A stretch of DNA of 64,000 nucleotides from Coturnix japonica. Lineage: Eukaryota > Chordata > Aves > Galliformes > Phasianidae. The notes under the pieces were generated by a model. The model was not told where the DNA came from. It searched no databases and saw only the letters and a program-made list of their open reading frames with translations. The stretch spans positions 55,406,802 to 55,470,801 of the forward strand of contig NC_029516.1 in NCBI RefSeq assembly GCF_001577835.2, read 5' to 3'. Both the position numbers and the translations under genes were made by a program. The stretch's first letter is position 1; each line of letters opens with the position of its first letter. Positions 41,641-55,600 of this stretch are shown in pieces.

Positions 41641-44600
41641 GAGAGAGTGGCCGCCGCTGCCCGCTCGGGACATCGATCGTTTCGCGTTTCTGTGTGGTTT
41701 TTTTTCCCTTCTTCCCCCAAAATGCCTCTTCTTCCCTGAAATGGTTCCCTCGGTGGTTCGCAGGAGGGGCAGGAGCCGGAGGGCCGAGCCAAAGCCCTCC
41801 ACCATCTTAGCGAGCGAGGGTGGGGAAGTGAGGAGCGGGCGCTCGCTGGGCTTTGGGGAAACCTGCTGTGCTAAGTGACCAAACATTCCGTAGTATGAGA
41901 GAAGTCCCGCTTCCCTCCATCGCCTTAGCTTTGTGTTCCGCTCTGCTCTCCGGACAGCCCGCCTTTCTCTTGCTTTGCTCTCGTTTGAGGGGAACATCCG
42001 CGCCAATGTGCCTTTATCCCGCTTGGGATCCATGAGAACATCTCAGGAGAGAAGCGCCTTCCCGCTGGGCACGGGGCAGCGGTGCTGATGGGGAAGGCAC
42101 GGAGCCTGGGGGCAGGCTGTACAGCTAGGGACCGTGTGCTGCTGTGGGCTTGGGGGTGAGAAGCGGATTGGAACATCCAGTGGACAAGGTGCAGCTGGGC
42201 TGTGTGTGGAGGTGCTGCTCCTGGTGGTCTCTGGTGGACATGGGGCTGTTGGGGAGCAGTGGGGCCTTGAGGTGCCCTGGGCTGTGCATGAGCCCCGCAG
42301 GATTGGGTTTATAACCACTGAGCATGGGGTGCTTCATCATGCACCGGTGTTTTAGTAGGGCATGGTTTATTTCCTGGCCAGGTCAGCAGGCTGTACAGCT
42401 GCTGTTCCTGACCCAAAGGCATTTGCTGGCACCCTTTCCCTGGGCAAGGGGCAACAGCAAGCATCTCATGCACAGAGTGTGTCCGGGCAGTGGAAAGGAT
42501 CAGAGGGATTTATTTCCATGGGGCTTTTGCTCAGTCTATACAGATGTTATACCAGTGGATTAAAAAGCTGTTTTCTTTATTGGTTGCTACCTTATCGAAC
42601 GCTCATTTCTTGATTTGTGGTACCAGAGTCCTATAAAGCATGTTGGCTCCATTTCTGAACCGCCAGAATGGAGTCATCGCTGCATCCTGCCAGAGGAAGA
42701 ATGCATTTCTTTGACCCTTGCACTGCATTCTGGGTTGTTGTCATCAGCGTAGTGTTTGTGGGTTTGGGCTGTTTTTGTTTTGTAAGTAATCCAAACTGCT
42801 TCGGCATGTGGGATGGAATACTTACCACCTTGGGGTAGGCTTGGATGGAGCTGAAAAATGTAAGGATGGAACTGAGAGGACGGCAACAAGATGTCCCAGT
42901 GCCTCTTTGTGGGTTTGAAGAGAATGCACTGAAAACAAGGGGCATCGGAGCGACCCGGGATGTTTAAAGCAGGCTAAAGATTTATAGCTCAGCTGGGGCC
43001 GCTCTCTGCCTTTGGGCTAGAAGGTTGTGTGCAGGAGCCTGGGCAAGCCACCGGCACGTCCCCTGTCCTGCTCGTCAGCCGTGCACCCCATGCACGATCC
43101 TCCTTGCAGACAAGCACAAGTTACGTGTCCCAAAGTGCTGCTCCATGGTGTCCCCAGCTCCATGCCTTGGGAAATCTTTTAGGACATTTTGTCTGCAGAG
43201 GGAACCACGTGATGCTGGTTGTTCTCCAAAGACAAGAAGGGCATTTAGATCCCTTGTCAAGCGCTCACAGTGTGCTTCTCTTTCTCTCATGCCTGGTGTT
43301 TTTATGTTAGAAGATTTCTTTGTGGCAAGGAGGTGATAAAGACTGTATTGGCTACAAGGCTGCGTGTGTGGTGTTCAGGGGTGATCTAAACTTAAACTTG
43401 GTGGAAGCTTTGTGATGAGTTACTGTGAATATTGGCCATAACAACCAGCTTATCTGGATTGTAATTAGACCTCTGTTATGCTCTGCGCTCGGGGAACACA
43501 AGGGCAAATGCACCCCTTGCCCCTAGTTTAATGTATTCTCCAATGAGAGCCAGTGTTAAGCATGGGTGGATGTTGGGTGTTTTGGAAGTGCTGGGTAAGG
43601 GTCCTGTTCTTTGGGTCCTCCGTAAATGTTTCATCCAAAGCAGTTCATTCTCTCTTCTACCACCTGACATTATTTCCTGCTGCTTTCTAAGCGAGGGCCA
43701 AGCCAAGGGGAGAAAAGGCTCTTTAGTGCACTTAAGTCCATGAGAATGGAGAAGAACCACTCGTAAGCTCTTGTAGAAGCTCTTTGCTTTTGATGATCAG
43801 CTCTCTTAGGCATCCAGAACTGGGGTATAAGCTCTTTAGGGAAGCATTTTTTAGTGGAAGGATTTAAGTACTACTGGCTGATATGTCTGTTGGCAGGATC
43901 CCAAGAGCTGGCTGGAAGAGGCCTCTACTGCGAAGGAAATGCTGAAATAAGACTTTTAATTAACTTGCATAGCAGCTCCTTAAGGGCTGAGAAGACTCCG
44001 CAGGGAAGAAGCGAGTGGGATGTAGCTAGGAGGAAATTCCTTGTTGGACTTGAGCTCTGAAAGTAAATGAATGAGCCTGGTTTTATCTAGGCAGGGCTCA
44101 AATAACATTGCATCTGGGCTTTGTTTTACTCAGACAGGACCGGAAAAGGACAGCGTTCTCTCCATTGTTGCTGTGAAGTACAGTGGAAAAGACAATAGCA
44201 TGCTTATTGGACTGACGGGATTTCTGTTTTTCACCTCTAAACAGCTTTATCAACTACTGGAAATAAAAGGAAAGGCTGAAATGTGTGAATATGAATGTCA
44301 TTCTTGGTGGTTTCAGCCTAGGACTTATTGAAGGCCAAATAGGAGTGCCTTCATTCTCTGTCTCCATGGCCATACTGCATGACTGAGCTGCAGGTTCTTG
44401 GCTTCAGGCTGCGCTTTTGCAGTGTTGGCTTCAGCAGAGGCCATGGTTGATCTTGGATCGGGGCCATTTCAAGGTCTTTGTTGTTGGTATGGCGCTGAAA
44501 GGCACCATCACTTTGTTAAATAAGTCAGTACTGTAAGCCCCCTAAGCCAGTCTTACTGACAATCTAGCCCAAGCTTTACATGGCTCACCAGCTACCTGGC

Positions 44601-46562
44601 TCAAAGCGCCCTGTAGACATAGGACTGAAGGTGCAACTTAGAAGAGATATGTCCATGTCTGCCATTCCAGCAGTAACTCCCGGGTCATGCACTGGGTTTA
44701 ACTGGTATCAGGGCAGATCCCCGGGCCCTCTGTATTGCAGCAGGGTCCTTCTGGGCTGGGGATGGACAGTGTTACTGCACCAAAAGGGAGCAGAAGATGA
44801 CTTTTCCTGCGCGCTGCCTTTGCCTGTACGTATGCTGGCCCACAGCCAGGATGGAAACTCTGTCCTCGTGAGCAGAGAGGGAGCTGGGAGGGGCGAGAGG
44901 CAGTGGGGCCCAGGAGCAGAGGGGTTGAAATAAAGGCAGCAACCTACGTAAAGAGCAGCCCCTGGGTTCTTTGCACATTGCTGACACATGGGTGTGGGCA
45001 CAGGTCATTCCTGGATGTGTGACAGAAGATGAGAGTAGAAGGCAAAAGGAAGGATGCTGAGCAACTGCATTAGGTGTTGTTTGGCTCTGCAGTGCTTGAA
45101 GTGGGATCTGTGAATTGCAGCTAGGGCAGCAGTAAGGCAGATACTGCTGCATGGGCAGTCGGAGGGGCATTGCTTTATTTTTAACCGTGCCATACTTAAA
45201 TGAAGCAGGTCTGGGTTCCTTTGTAAATCAATATTGCTAATGCACATGGAGGTTTGTTTCATGGGTGTTGCTCCTTGCAGCAGAGCGCTATCAATCTGGC
45301 TTGGAGGTGGTAGTAGGCTCTGTGCACAGATGCAGCCATCCCCAGCTATCCTCATTAGGCATCACAGTGTGTAATTGGATTTGCTGAACAATCTGGTGTT
45401 CGAGGTGCTGATCTGGTTCAGGTTTTGCCTTGGTTTGGTGTCTGTAGAAGGCAGCATGGTGGAAAACCTTGGGGAAGCACTCAGGAGAGTCCCTCCTGGG
45501 GGCTGGCAACTGGAAAGGCTGTTTCAGAGGACACAGGATTTACTGCTGTTTGTAGCCAGCATTGTTTGAAATAGCTAGGTACTTTGGGTTTTAATTGCTT
45601 TTCCCTTTAGGAATAAAGGTGTCAGAGTGTTTCTGTGATCCTTCCACATTTAAATGTTCTGTAGAATGCTCCCCATTTGTTAGGTCACTTAGGAGGACAG
45701 GTAGGTCTGTGTGCAAGCTTCCATCCTTCCAGCACAGCCCTTTGGTTTCCAGCGCAGTGCATTGTTTCCTCGGGGGAAGTCAGAGCAGGACTGTGTGCAG
45801 CACAGGCTCACGTCTAATTGAAGACAGTGGGCTTTGAGCGTACACTTAAAATTAAACACCTGCATGGGTGTTTCCCTCATCACAAGTGGTCTCGCACACA
45901 CAGTTGTGTTCTGTTGGATCATTTTATATCAGCGCTATCCTTGAACAGCACTTTCCTCTTCATATCCTGTGAGACTCCTTGCCAAGCTCTTGCTGACGAG
46001 GCACAGTCCTGTAAGCAGTTCAGGTGAGATGCTGTCACAGCGTTAGTGTTTTGCAAGCAATGTAAATAGGCACGCTTCTGCAAATGATTTAATCAACCCA
46101 TCAGGGTGTCATCTGGAGAGGAACAAGCGCTGAGCTCGCTTTGCAGGCGGAGGGGGGAGGATCGGGTCCCCCTCTGTATTTTCTGCTGAAAACTCTTCCC
46201 CTCTGCAGATGTGCAGCTGCCGGCGTTCCTTGCCAAAGGGAGCCGTGACTTACAGAGCTGGGAACATGCACACATCTGTTTGCAGAGGAGAGCGGGGAAG
46301 AGGCCTGCTTCTCCTGTCCTGGGGGATTATGTTCACATGATAGAGAGCGCCAATGTTCATGGAAGGAAACGGCGAATTTCTCAGGGCAGCGCGAGGGCAC
46401 TTCATAAGTACAAGTTGTGTTGGTAGTGTCAGCTGTACAGCACCTTCCTAAATGAAAAAGGAAAGAATTCCTAAAGACTTCTCAGACGGTTGGAGCTTTT
46501 TCTTTAAAAACACCGAGCCCCCCTGAAGACAGATCTATATTCCACACACAGAACTTGGTATT

Positions 46563-46835
46563 TCAGCTGCCAAACATGCTGTGAGCATAAGCTGTGTTTC
46601 CTTGTAGGTAATAGTTGAGCCTCGGATCATCCAGAGCTCGTAGGGTCTCTTCAGAAATAAGCATCCGGCCAAAACCAGAGCTGAGGTATCTTTCACTGTC
46701 TGCTGAAGTCAGTGGGATCTTCTGCATGAATTCAGTGAGCTGGGGATCAGCGAGCTGTAACCGAGAATCTGTTTTTCCCTGCCTTGACATGTTGGGCTGT
46801 GTGCGTAGCAATTTGTGGCCCAGTTCTGCAGGCAT
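46563..46835 (-). CDS. Unassigned 90-aa ORF / terminal exon inside DENND2A intron 1
   Basis: I do not recognise this protein. The minus-strand reading from the ATG at 46835 to the TGA at 46563 gives 90 residues with balanced, protein-like composition: KLLRTQPNMSRQGKTDSRLQ, then LTEFMQKIPLTSADSERYLS, ending NTAYAHSMFGS. A good acceptor (CATCTCTTTGCAG) ends one base before this ATG, so it may be the last exon of a spliced minus-strand gene entered in phase 2 rather than a single-exon gene. I could not find an upstream exon with a matching donor. No poly(A) tract or target duplication suggests a retrocopy. The short repeated-residue style recalls small axonemal or sperm microtubule proteins, but that is only an impression. 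Confidence 0.4.
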   Translation of the reverse strand: MPAELGHKLLRTQPNMSRQGKTDSRLQLADPQLTEFMQKIPLTSADSERYLSSGFGRMLISEETLRALDDPRLNYYLQGNTAYAHSMFGS

Positions 46836-49800
46836 CCTGCAAAGAGATGTGTAAGGCGTTGAACATTTTCCAGATGATGTAAGAAACCCCGATCTTGCTG
46901 GCTGCCCTTTTTCAGCTATGTCAAACTTGGAGAAAAGTTTCCTATTGGGAAATCAACACACGCTGTTGTTGGCTTTTTTTGTTGTTGTTGTTTTTGGTTG
47001 TTTCTTTCATCAGATTTTTCTTTCCCCTGAGATTTCTTTGAGTGTCTCCAAGTTGAAGTCTTGCCTCGGTGTCACCTCTCACATAAAACAATCCTGTACT
47101 TGTGTTGGTGGAAGACACCGCCGCTTCTCCTGTTCTAAAGCTTGTCCTGTCGGTGTCCTCGTGTTTGTGCAGCAAGAAACCTTCCTGGTAGGTTTTTTTA
47201 TGAACTTCAGATTCCATATAAAGAGACTTTCTGGAGCAATCGAGCCTGATGTTGGACTACCTTACTTAAAAAATAGAAAGAAAAAAGGCATTTTCAAAAA
47301 GGGGCTGGAAACAGTTCGTCACCAACCCGTTTTTTTTTTTGCTGAAGGGCTTAAGTAGTTCAGCTGTCGTGCTGTTTCTCTTGCACATGTAACTCATTCT
47401 TTTTTAATTTGTGAACAGTGTTTTGCAATAGAGGAGGTTTTGGTCCTGTTACCCATGAAATACTTGAATGCAGAATTAAGCAAAAGATTGTATAATGCAA
47501 GTTTTCTTCAGCAGTTGCTTCAGTGTGTCAGCAGGACTTGGTGATAGGCTGATGAAGCCCAGCAGGATGTATCTGGATGAGGTCACCGGGAAAACAAATT
47601 GTGAAAGGAGAACTTAAACCCTTCAGAATCCAGCTACATTTTGCAGGGAGATGAGCTTATAAAATCGAGAACCTAACTTTGTATGCTCCCTTCAGTGTGT
47701 ACCAAACGCTTCCTTCAATATCTGTTTCTCATTCTGGGCACACTGTTATATATCCAGCTTCTCAAAAGCAGTTTCATTTGATCTGAAACTATAAGAGATG
47801 TGTTCACCCAGCAAATTTGTTTGCTTTTTCTTAGTTTTACATGAGAACTGTATTCTCAAGTACCTGTGTTCCTTTGCCCAGGAAGGCGTGTTTAAAAAGA
47901 CACCTTCTTGCTAGCCTGTTCTACTGCTGAAATATCCCTTCTGCCATGTTTTTCTTTTTAGTACAGATGGAACGAACCCACTAAGAGAAGCAGACGGCAG
48001 ATTTTTATTAAGTCAACGCTATTCAGTATGAATGTTTGAATTATTACATGTGGAAGAGATGGGAAGAAGAATGCCTGCTCGAGTGCCAAACATTTTTCAT
48101 ACCAGCTAAAAAGTAAATCAAGTATAGCACTGCATAAGCTCTTCTAGTTGAAGAAAATGTATGGGGAATTTCCCCTAAAATGTTGAGTTTGGCCTTAGTT
48201 TGCCAGTAATGTCCATAGCCATTCTCTTTTCAGTAAATCTGGCCTTTATTGAAAGATCTGTTTTGTTCAGCCATGGATAACTGAAGCAACACCTCTGTAT
48301 AAAGAAGGTGGTTCTGGAGAGGGATACCTCCCTAAGTGGCCAGTTAGTAGGGTATCTGATCTAGTGAGTGTGGAGGGAGATTCATGGGAGAGCCGCTTTC
48401 CTGGGCTTTCCTTCCCTTTGAGCTGAATTTGTAAATGGGAACTTCAGAGAGAAAGCTGTGGATCACTGGGGTATTAATGACATTGTCCTGGGATGGCCAC
48501 CTCTCTCCTAGTGTTGGTTATCTGCTTTGGGATGCCTCATCTCTTGTCCTGCAGGAAATGTTTGGATTTCCTGATGCCACAGGGAAATCTGTAGGATTTG
48601 TGCCCTCCAGTAGAGGCTTAATGGGGCTGAGCTGAGGCGGCTTTGCTGGGGATTCTGTGAACCTGTGCATGTTGGTGAGGAGCAGAAACAAGGTGAATGT
48701 GAGGGATTGGGTGCAGTACAAGCCACACCATGCTGGGACCACATCAGTGCCTTGAGCAGGGCTGATTTTGCCTCGCATTGTTTATGACTAAAGATTAAAA
48801 AAGTATGATATTTAGTGAATTGCACAATAGGGGCTTCTGCTAAGGTCTGGCTCCAGGAGACTCCTGCTTGGTATTTTGTTTTGGGTGCTGTAAAATATGC
48901 CCTTGTGAAATGCATTCAGTGCTGGCTGCTCTGAAGAAATGTGCTTTTCCTGTGCACAATAAACAGCATTGGGGCCCCATCCAGGACAACACTGAAACAT
49001 CTCGGGTGGAGTATGCCCTTGTGGTTACCCTGGAATACAAAACTTGGATGCACTTTCTCTGGGTTGGAAGCTTCTATTAGGAAAGCTCCGCTTCAGTCAT
49101 GAGATAAGGGCTCAGTGGAGGAAGTTGTGCCCGGGTTCCCTGCTTGTGCTCCCTTATCAAATAGTTTGGTGCATGTGAAAGAGAGTAAACAGTGGAAATT
49201 AAAAGTCTTTTAGAGTAAATATCGCCTTTAGCACCTCCCTTTGAGGAGAGTGGTGAACAAAATGTGCCTGTTTGAGAAATTTCCAGTTTCTAGGTTTTGT
49301 CATGAGAAACCAAGAAGATGCTTTCACTAATTTTCACTATTTATTGGACCCCGATCTCTCTCAAAGTGGAATAAATTTGGGAAGAAAATGTTTTCTTTTT
49401 CTGATACCGCAGTGAAAATGTACACCATCCATCAGTATTTGCCAAGGCAGACTTCCTGATGGACTCCCTGATACCTCTCACTGAGCTGCTTGAGTTTATT
49501 AGGCACTGCTGAACCACAGAGGAAGGAGGACAGTGTGAACGTGTTAGCAATAGCATCGCGATTGTCTGGTGCTGCAGGCTGGGAGGGACCGCAGGAGGTC
49601 TCTGTTCCAGCCTCCTTGCTAAAGCAGGCTCAGCTGGGTGTTCAGAGTAGGTATCTCATAGTGCAGAGATGGAGGCAGCAGTACTGTTCCCATGCTTTAT
49701 GATCCTCCTGGTGAAAATAAAAACAAAACCCTTTTTCTTAGGTCAGTTCTCTGTCTTGTTTCCAGCTGTGCACATTGTTTTTCCTCCCACCTGAAAGAGA

Positions 49801-50601
49801 AGCACCCAAGGATGTGGTTTCATGTCATGCCCTGTTCTAGACCAGGCTTTGCATTACAAGGGGTAACGTGTTCAGAAAGTCGTTGCAGGCTGTGGGCGCC
49901 TGGGTCTCAAAGAGATTGGGACGTGCAGACAGCAGCCCAGCTCCCACTTGGACATGCTCAGGTGCATCACGGGGCCAGTCTCCCAGTCTCCTGAGCTGCT
50001 GGGGCACGAGGAAGCCCTTCAGACTGTGTCTGAACTAGTGGTTCTTCTGGAAGTGCCTCCAACAGGACCATGCACCGTTATCTCAGTCATCTCCATGGCA
50101 GCAAGTTCTGCCAGCTGAACTTGGCACTGAGCTGTGCAGACGTGTGGGCTGAGCGCCAGAGTCCTCAAGGTGTATCAGTGCATGAAGGTGCAGACAGATG
50201 TCTTCTTGGTTTTCCAAAGGTACTTAGGCGGTGTCTCCTGTTGCAACTAGTGAGAAAGGAGTGAGTGTTTACGGGGGCAGCAAGCTGCACAGAGAGCAGC
50301 AGGGCAGAGGAGGAAGAGCTGCTCTCCCCCAGGATTTGGGGTTGGCTTTTCCCCCTTTTATTGGCCAGGAACGCAGTGACCCAAGTAACCACAGGGCTGG
50401 GGCCAGCTCCCTCCCCCTGCTTCCTTTCCCTGGCAGGGAACAGGCGCTCAGATTTCCTCCGTAGCGCAGGCGGATGGGGATGGCGGCTCTCGGCTACATT
50501 CCTTTTGGTACAAAAGGAAAGGAAAAACTGCTCTCCATGCAGGCAGATGGCTGACTATTTCCTGGCAGCTCCACTGCACTGTCTTTTTTCCTATTGTCCT
50601 G

Positions 50602-50624
50602 ACACACACACACACATACACACA
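50602..50624 (+). repeat. (CA)n microsatellite
   Basis: An interrupted CA repeat in DENND2A intron 1. Confidence 0.85.
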
Positions 50625-51819
50625 AGAGAGCAGCTTTCCTTTTGGAAACATAAATAAACTCAAGAGGTTGGTGGGTTGGTTTTTTCAGCCTGTGCTCTGC
50701 AAGGAAGGCTGAGTGGCGTGGTGGTGCGTGCTGTGCTGCACTTGGAAGGTCTCTGTAAGAAATGAGATGTGCAGTAAGCAGATCTGCGTTTGCAGTGCCT
50801 TAGGTATGCAGGAGGGAAGTGGGGTCTCCAGAACTAAAAGGCGATCCCCAGGAGGCTCTCTGAGCTGGGATGGTGATGCTTAGAGGTGTGCTGAGGGCAG
50901 GTCGCGGGTTTGGGAAGCTGTGAGGTCTGCTGGAGCACACAGCTGGTGCTCCAAGGCCGGGGTGATGGGTGCTGCAGGAAACTGTGTGCTGGACCCTCCT
51001 CAGGAGGGGAAGCAGTCAGCATCCTGCAGGGTGAAGGCCACCGAAGGAGAGATTCGCTGAGGCTCAGTTTATCTTCTCAAATGATAACTTAGTTTGGAAG
51101 AATTGTGAGTTCTTCATTTTAATGTTCTCATTTCCTTTCCCAATGTGAGACAATTTGTCTTCCTGCCAGGAAACTCTTTGCAGAGTTGCTCCTTGAAGGG
51201 ACCTCTTTGGATCTCGCTTGTGCTAGAATATCAGAGGTTATCTCATCGCACTGAAAATTAATTCCAAGTGTGGTTCATGGTCTGAGTACTCTATTTTAGG
51301 GGTAGGTTGTTTCCTAGGCTCAAATGTTTGAGTTTTTTACAAGCTTAACAGTAACTCCGAATTCTTTCCGGTTCTTTTAACACTAGAAGTGATTTATTGT
51401 CGTAGTAAGACTGGTGTATTTGTAATATTTGTAGCATTCCAATCATAGGAATGAAAGAAGCTACACTGGTAGAAATGTGCTATGCCAATAGAGTGTGGTC
51501 TTTGTTTTAGATGATGCCAGTTCTACTGTATCTGTTAGGAATCCTGCTTGTCCTTGTGGCTGATGGGCTGCTCTGCTGGCAGGTCTTTGCTAGTGTAAAT
51601 CTGGTCCATATTTCTGTTGCTTTATTCCATATCGACTGTGGTTGTCTTGTGTGTGGGTAATTTCAAAGCCAAAGAAAACAGGTACGGAGTGCTCACTGCG
51701 CTGATGTCATCAGCAAGCTTGCGTTTGCTTCAGGAACACAGGATACACCACTAATGTCTTATTCAGCCTTGTCTTAAGGTAATTGAATTTTCATTTGTGA
51801 GGCTGTAAAGCTAAAGTAA

Positions 51820-52200
51820 GTAAGTTCAGCCTGGAGAAGAGAAGGTTCTGAGAAGACCAGGTAGTGGCCTTTCAGTTTCTAAAGGGGGACTGTAAGAAAG
51901 AAGGGGACAGACTCCTTAAGAGGGTCTGTTGTGATAGAGCAAGTGGAAATGATCTCAGAGTAAAAGAGGAGATTTAGACTGGATATAAGAAAAAAAAAAA
52001 GAATTTATCATAGGGTTGGTGAGGCACTGGCACTGGTTGCCCACACAGGTGGTGGATTCCCCATTTCTGGGGGCACTCAAGGTCAGGCTGGAGTGTCTCT
52101 GAGCACCTGATGTAGCTGTGGGTGTCCCTGTTTGTTGCAGGGGAGTTGAACCAGATGGTCTTTAAGGGTACCTTCAGACTCAGACAGTGTGATCTGATGA
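51820..52200 (+). mobile_element. CR1 LINE 3' fragment
   Basis: It starts at the late-ORF2 block TTCAGCCTGGAGAAGAGAAG and runs through AGGGGACTGTAAGAAAG-like and GGCACTGGCACTGGTTGCCC blocks to AACCAGATGGTCTTTAAGG and a degenerate tail. An A11 run interrupts it near 51990. Plus orientation, in DENND2A intron 1. Confidence 0.88.
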
Positions 52201-52467
52201 TTATCCCTCTTTGAAATGGGCTGAGTGATTCCACCATCTTCATGGATGCGCTTATGAAAAATCTGAAGTGTACAGAGGTGGACCTGAATTGTAAAGACAT
52301 GGCACAGAGGAGTCATCTTCTACTTCTGCCTCCACCTCCCAGGGCCTTGGTTTCACCATCTGAATTTTTTTGTTTGTTCATGATTTCATTGCGGAAAGCT
52401 GAGTCCGGAACATGTCATTCCACTAAATACTGTAATTAGAATTAATTTTAGGAGCTAGAATGGCAAT

Positions 52468-52690
52468 CATGGAATCATCAATAAAGTTGGAAAAGACCAC
52501 TGAGATCATCTAGTCCAGCTGCCAACCCATCCCAAACACATCTCTTAACCATGTCCTTCAGTGCCGCAGTTTCCTGGACATCCCCAGGGACAGAGACTCC
52601 ACCACCTCCTTGGGCTAAATGCCCAATTAATCTCATCCTTCCCTTGTGAAGGGAACCTGCTGTAGGAGTAAAGATGTCTCTAAGCAGCAA
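52468..52690 (-). mobile_element. CR1 LINE 3' fragment, opposite orientation
   Basis: ATCATGGAATCATCAATAAAG followed by TTGGAAAAGACCACTGAGAT is the complement of the CR1 3' end. Its tail faces the tail of the plus-strand CR1 ending near 52200, about 270 bp away. Confidence 0.85.
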
Positions 52691-55600
52691 TACAAACCAT
52701 TCTTGCCACCAGAAGAAATATTGTAATTTACCTTTTATACATCCAAGGTTTAACTAAATATATGAATTAGAGAGTTGCTGTCTTGCTAGGCATGGTTCTG
52801 CCCCATCCTACCGCTGCCTCTGGAAGTGCTGTTTCCAGCTGAGGGTGTGGTTGTCTGCAGGAAACTGGAGGGATGTTGAATTCCCTTTGAGCTGTTGAGC
52901 TTTTCTTCTGTTTGTTATGTGTTTAAAGGGAGGAACAAAGGGAAAATAAGACAATGGGAAGTGTGGGACAAGCTTAATAATAGTGGGTGCAACTGGCCCC
53001 ACCTTTCATAGAGCACAATTCATATTGTCAGACTGTTTTCAATTTCTGCCTTTAGGTCAATTGTATCATTTCAATCTGCTGTTTCCCTTCTGAGTATTTG
53101 TCTCTGGTTGAATTGCTTTCAAGCCTGCAACCAAAATGTTTCAGCTGTTTTAGAGAATGAAGCTATGGAATAGAAAATGTACTACTTTCTTTGCATTATA
53201 AGTACATCAGAATTTTCTTTTGCTAAGCCTAATCCTATGTATTGACTTGGGCATAAAGGTGCCATCATTCTGCTTCTAAAGAAATGTGGGCTATGCTTTG
53301 CACGCGTGAATATACAGTGGGAAATAGTCATGAGGATAAGGAGAAGAGCAAAGAGACTGCTGATAGTGAGCGAGATCAACATAAGATTAGTAGAAACTGA
53401 GACTAAAGAGAGTTTAACCATGGCTGTGTGTCCAAGTGGACAGCTAGGGAGCAGAGTCTGGTGTTGAGTACACAAGGAAGATGGTGAGGAACAAGGGCCT
53501 AGCTGGAGAACATGAGAAAACTAAAGTAGGGGATGACATTGGTAACTCTGTGCCAGCTGTACTCTGATGCCATACTGTCAGAACTCAGTGTTTTGTTTCA
53601 GTTAGCCTTTAAAACAAGCAAACCTGGAGATGAAACTTCACGCAGTCTCTGAATGTAGTTTCCGTATGCGTGAAGCTGAGCACTTGGATGCCACATTTGC
53701 ATTTGTCTGAGCAGTTCCTGTTGTGTCCTCCATGCATGTTGGCCACAGCACTTGGGCATTCCAGCTCAGGCACTGGTGTTGGATGGACACATCCACAGCC
53801 TCACTTGGCACAGAAGAGGCCCATTCTGGAGGTGAACCAGTGATGGAACTGGTGCTTGCAGGGATTCTTTGCTTTATTTGGCAGGGGATGAGGAGGAGTG
53901 GCTGAGAACCTGCTGGCCTGCCCTTCTCGGGGCTCACCATGATGTCAGACAGTGCTTCAGTGCACGTCTGATTTTTCATGACAAGTGACTGATGTTCCTA
54001 GCTGAGCAGAGAGCCTTTCATTTTTTGCTAGTTCAGTGAGTTGTTGTAGCCCAGCAAGGGCTTTACAAGCATCAGGGCTTGTACAAGGAAAGCAGGAGGA
54101 GTGAGATGGAAAGAATATGAGGGAGCACTCTAAGTCAGTGGCAACTCTGAGATCTAATCAATCAGACACATCCTTTGCCAAGGACAGCATATGACCATGT
54201 TGCTGGCAGCCAAAGGAGGAGCAGAGGCTCATGGTGAAAGAGAAGTAGAACAGTTCACCACAGCAATCTATTGAATCAGGTCGGTGACATATAAGTTTGC
54301 TTTGTGGGCTTAGAAGGGGGAAGAAAAGCAGTAGAATCGCATGATAAAATGAAGGACATACCATAACAGGGCTTTTCTGTGCGCAGTCTGAATGCCAACA
54401 CTGCCAGCTTCTGCGTTTTTTGAGCTGCAACACTGTGGTACCGCCATTCCTTTGGGGGTTTAAAAAATAGTTTGTTTTTACACATGGGATTCTCCTGACT
54501 CCCTTGTAAGCACTGTGGTAAGTTGTCATAGATCAAAGGGAACAGTTAGGACAGAGTGAGGCAAGAGGGGTAGGAAACTATGTGGGATCCAGCTCTGAAA
54601 TGTCCTCTAAAATGTACTGTAGGAGTGTATCACTTCCCAGTCACTGGGCCTTCATGTTTATGTTTACATGACTTTATCCAATTTCTTTTTTTTTTTTCCT
54701 TCTTTCTTTTTAATAAGTGGCTCGAGCCTAGCAACACACAGTTAGGATCCCATTGTGAGTATGACAACCCATTGATCCTGCTGTTAGTGCCTTCAGTCCC
54801 TTGCAGTGCTCGAGCTGCTGCTGGGGACTTCACATGGCTCTGTGCACAGCCTGGAGATGCTGCTTGGTGCTGGGACCATGCACAGGACGTGCTCAGTGGC
54901 CCCATGTGTGTGTGTTCGTGCACAAGAGCATGTTTCCAAGCTCTCCCCCCAAAGGGAAACAGGCTCCAAACAGGGTGAGGGCTGGGGGAGGGAGCGTGTA
55001 AGGCTTTAACTCTTGGCGTAGCCTTACTCACCATTTTCCTGTTAGTGTTTTGTCTTCTTGGCATCCTTCCTGTTCTTTATGTATATACATTATATATTGT
55101 TGTCACATTGTTCCTCCATGTATGTTGCACCCTTTGTTCTGCAGAGCGCTGGGTTGGGAGCTTTGCTTGCAGGCCGTGTTTGGCTGCTGCGATTCGTGGG
55201 CTCAAACACAGAAGTCATGAAAGTAACTGGAGAGGATATTTCAGTGAGCACCAAGGGGAAGAGAATGTGCGTGGGCTTTAAATGCAGCATGGCTTTATTC
55301 CTCTTGGACCAGAGTTTGACCAGCTGCGGGTCGCTTCTGGGGATGTGAAGCCTCATTGTTTGCATGCACCACTGTGGTGGCTGTGATCCCAGCTACAGGC
55401 TCAGATCCTATTTCTATGCGAGGTGCGGTATAATTGGAGCAAAGGAGATCTTGAGACGTGGCCTGCAGCACACAGCAAGGGTGATACCCATCCCCAAACC
55501 ACAAGCCCTGCTGAGGTATGCTTCTTTCTTTCCCTATAAAGGAAATAGGAGAATAGGGAGGCCTGGAAAGCTCACCGTGACCATTGCATGACCTTACTGG

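Noticed and set aside
41317-42033. 238-codon minus-strand ORF over the DENND2A CpG island
   Set aside because: It is Pro/Arg-rich, caused by GC bias, with no recognisable motif and no splice context.
54276-54536. Minus-strand ORF with KPPKEWRYHS and a donor-like GTATGT as a first exon for the ORF at 46563
   Set aside because: The donor phase does not match the acceptor at 46836 in the reading frame needed, and no upstream support was found. Left unassigned.
55090-55365. Minus-strand 91-codon ORF
   Set aside because: There are competing readings in other frames and strands of similar quality, with no motif and no clear splice sites.
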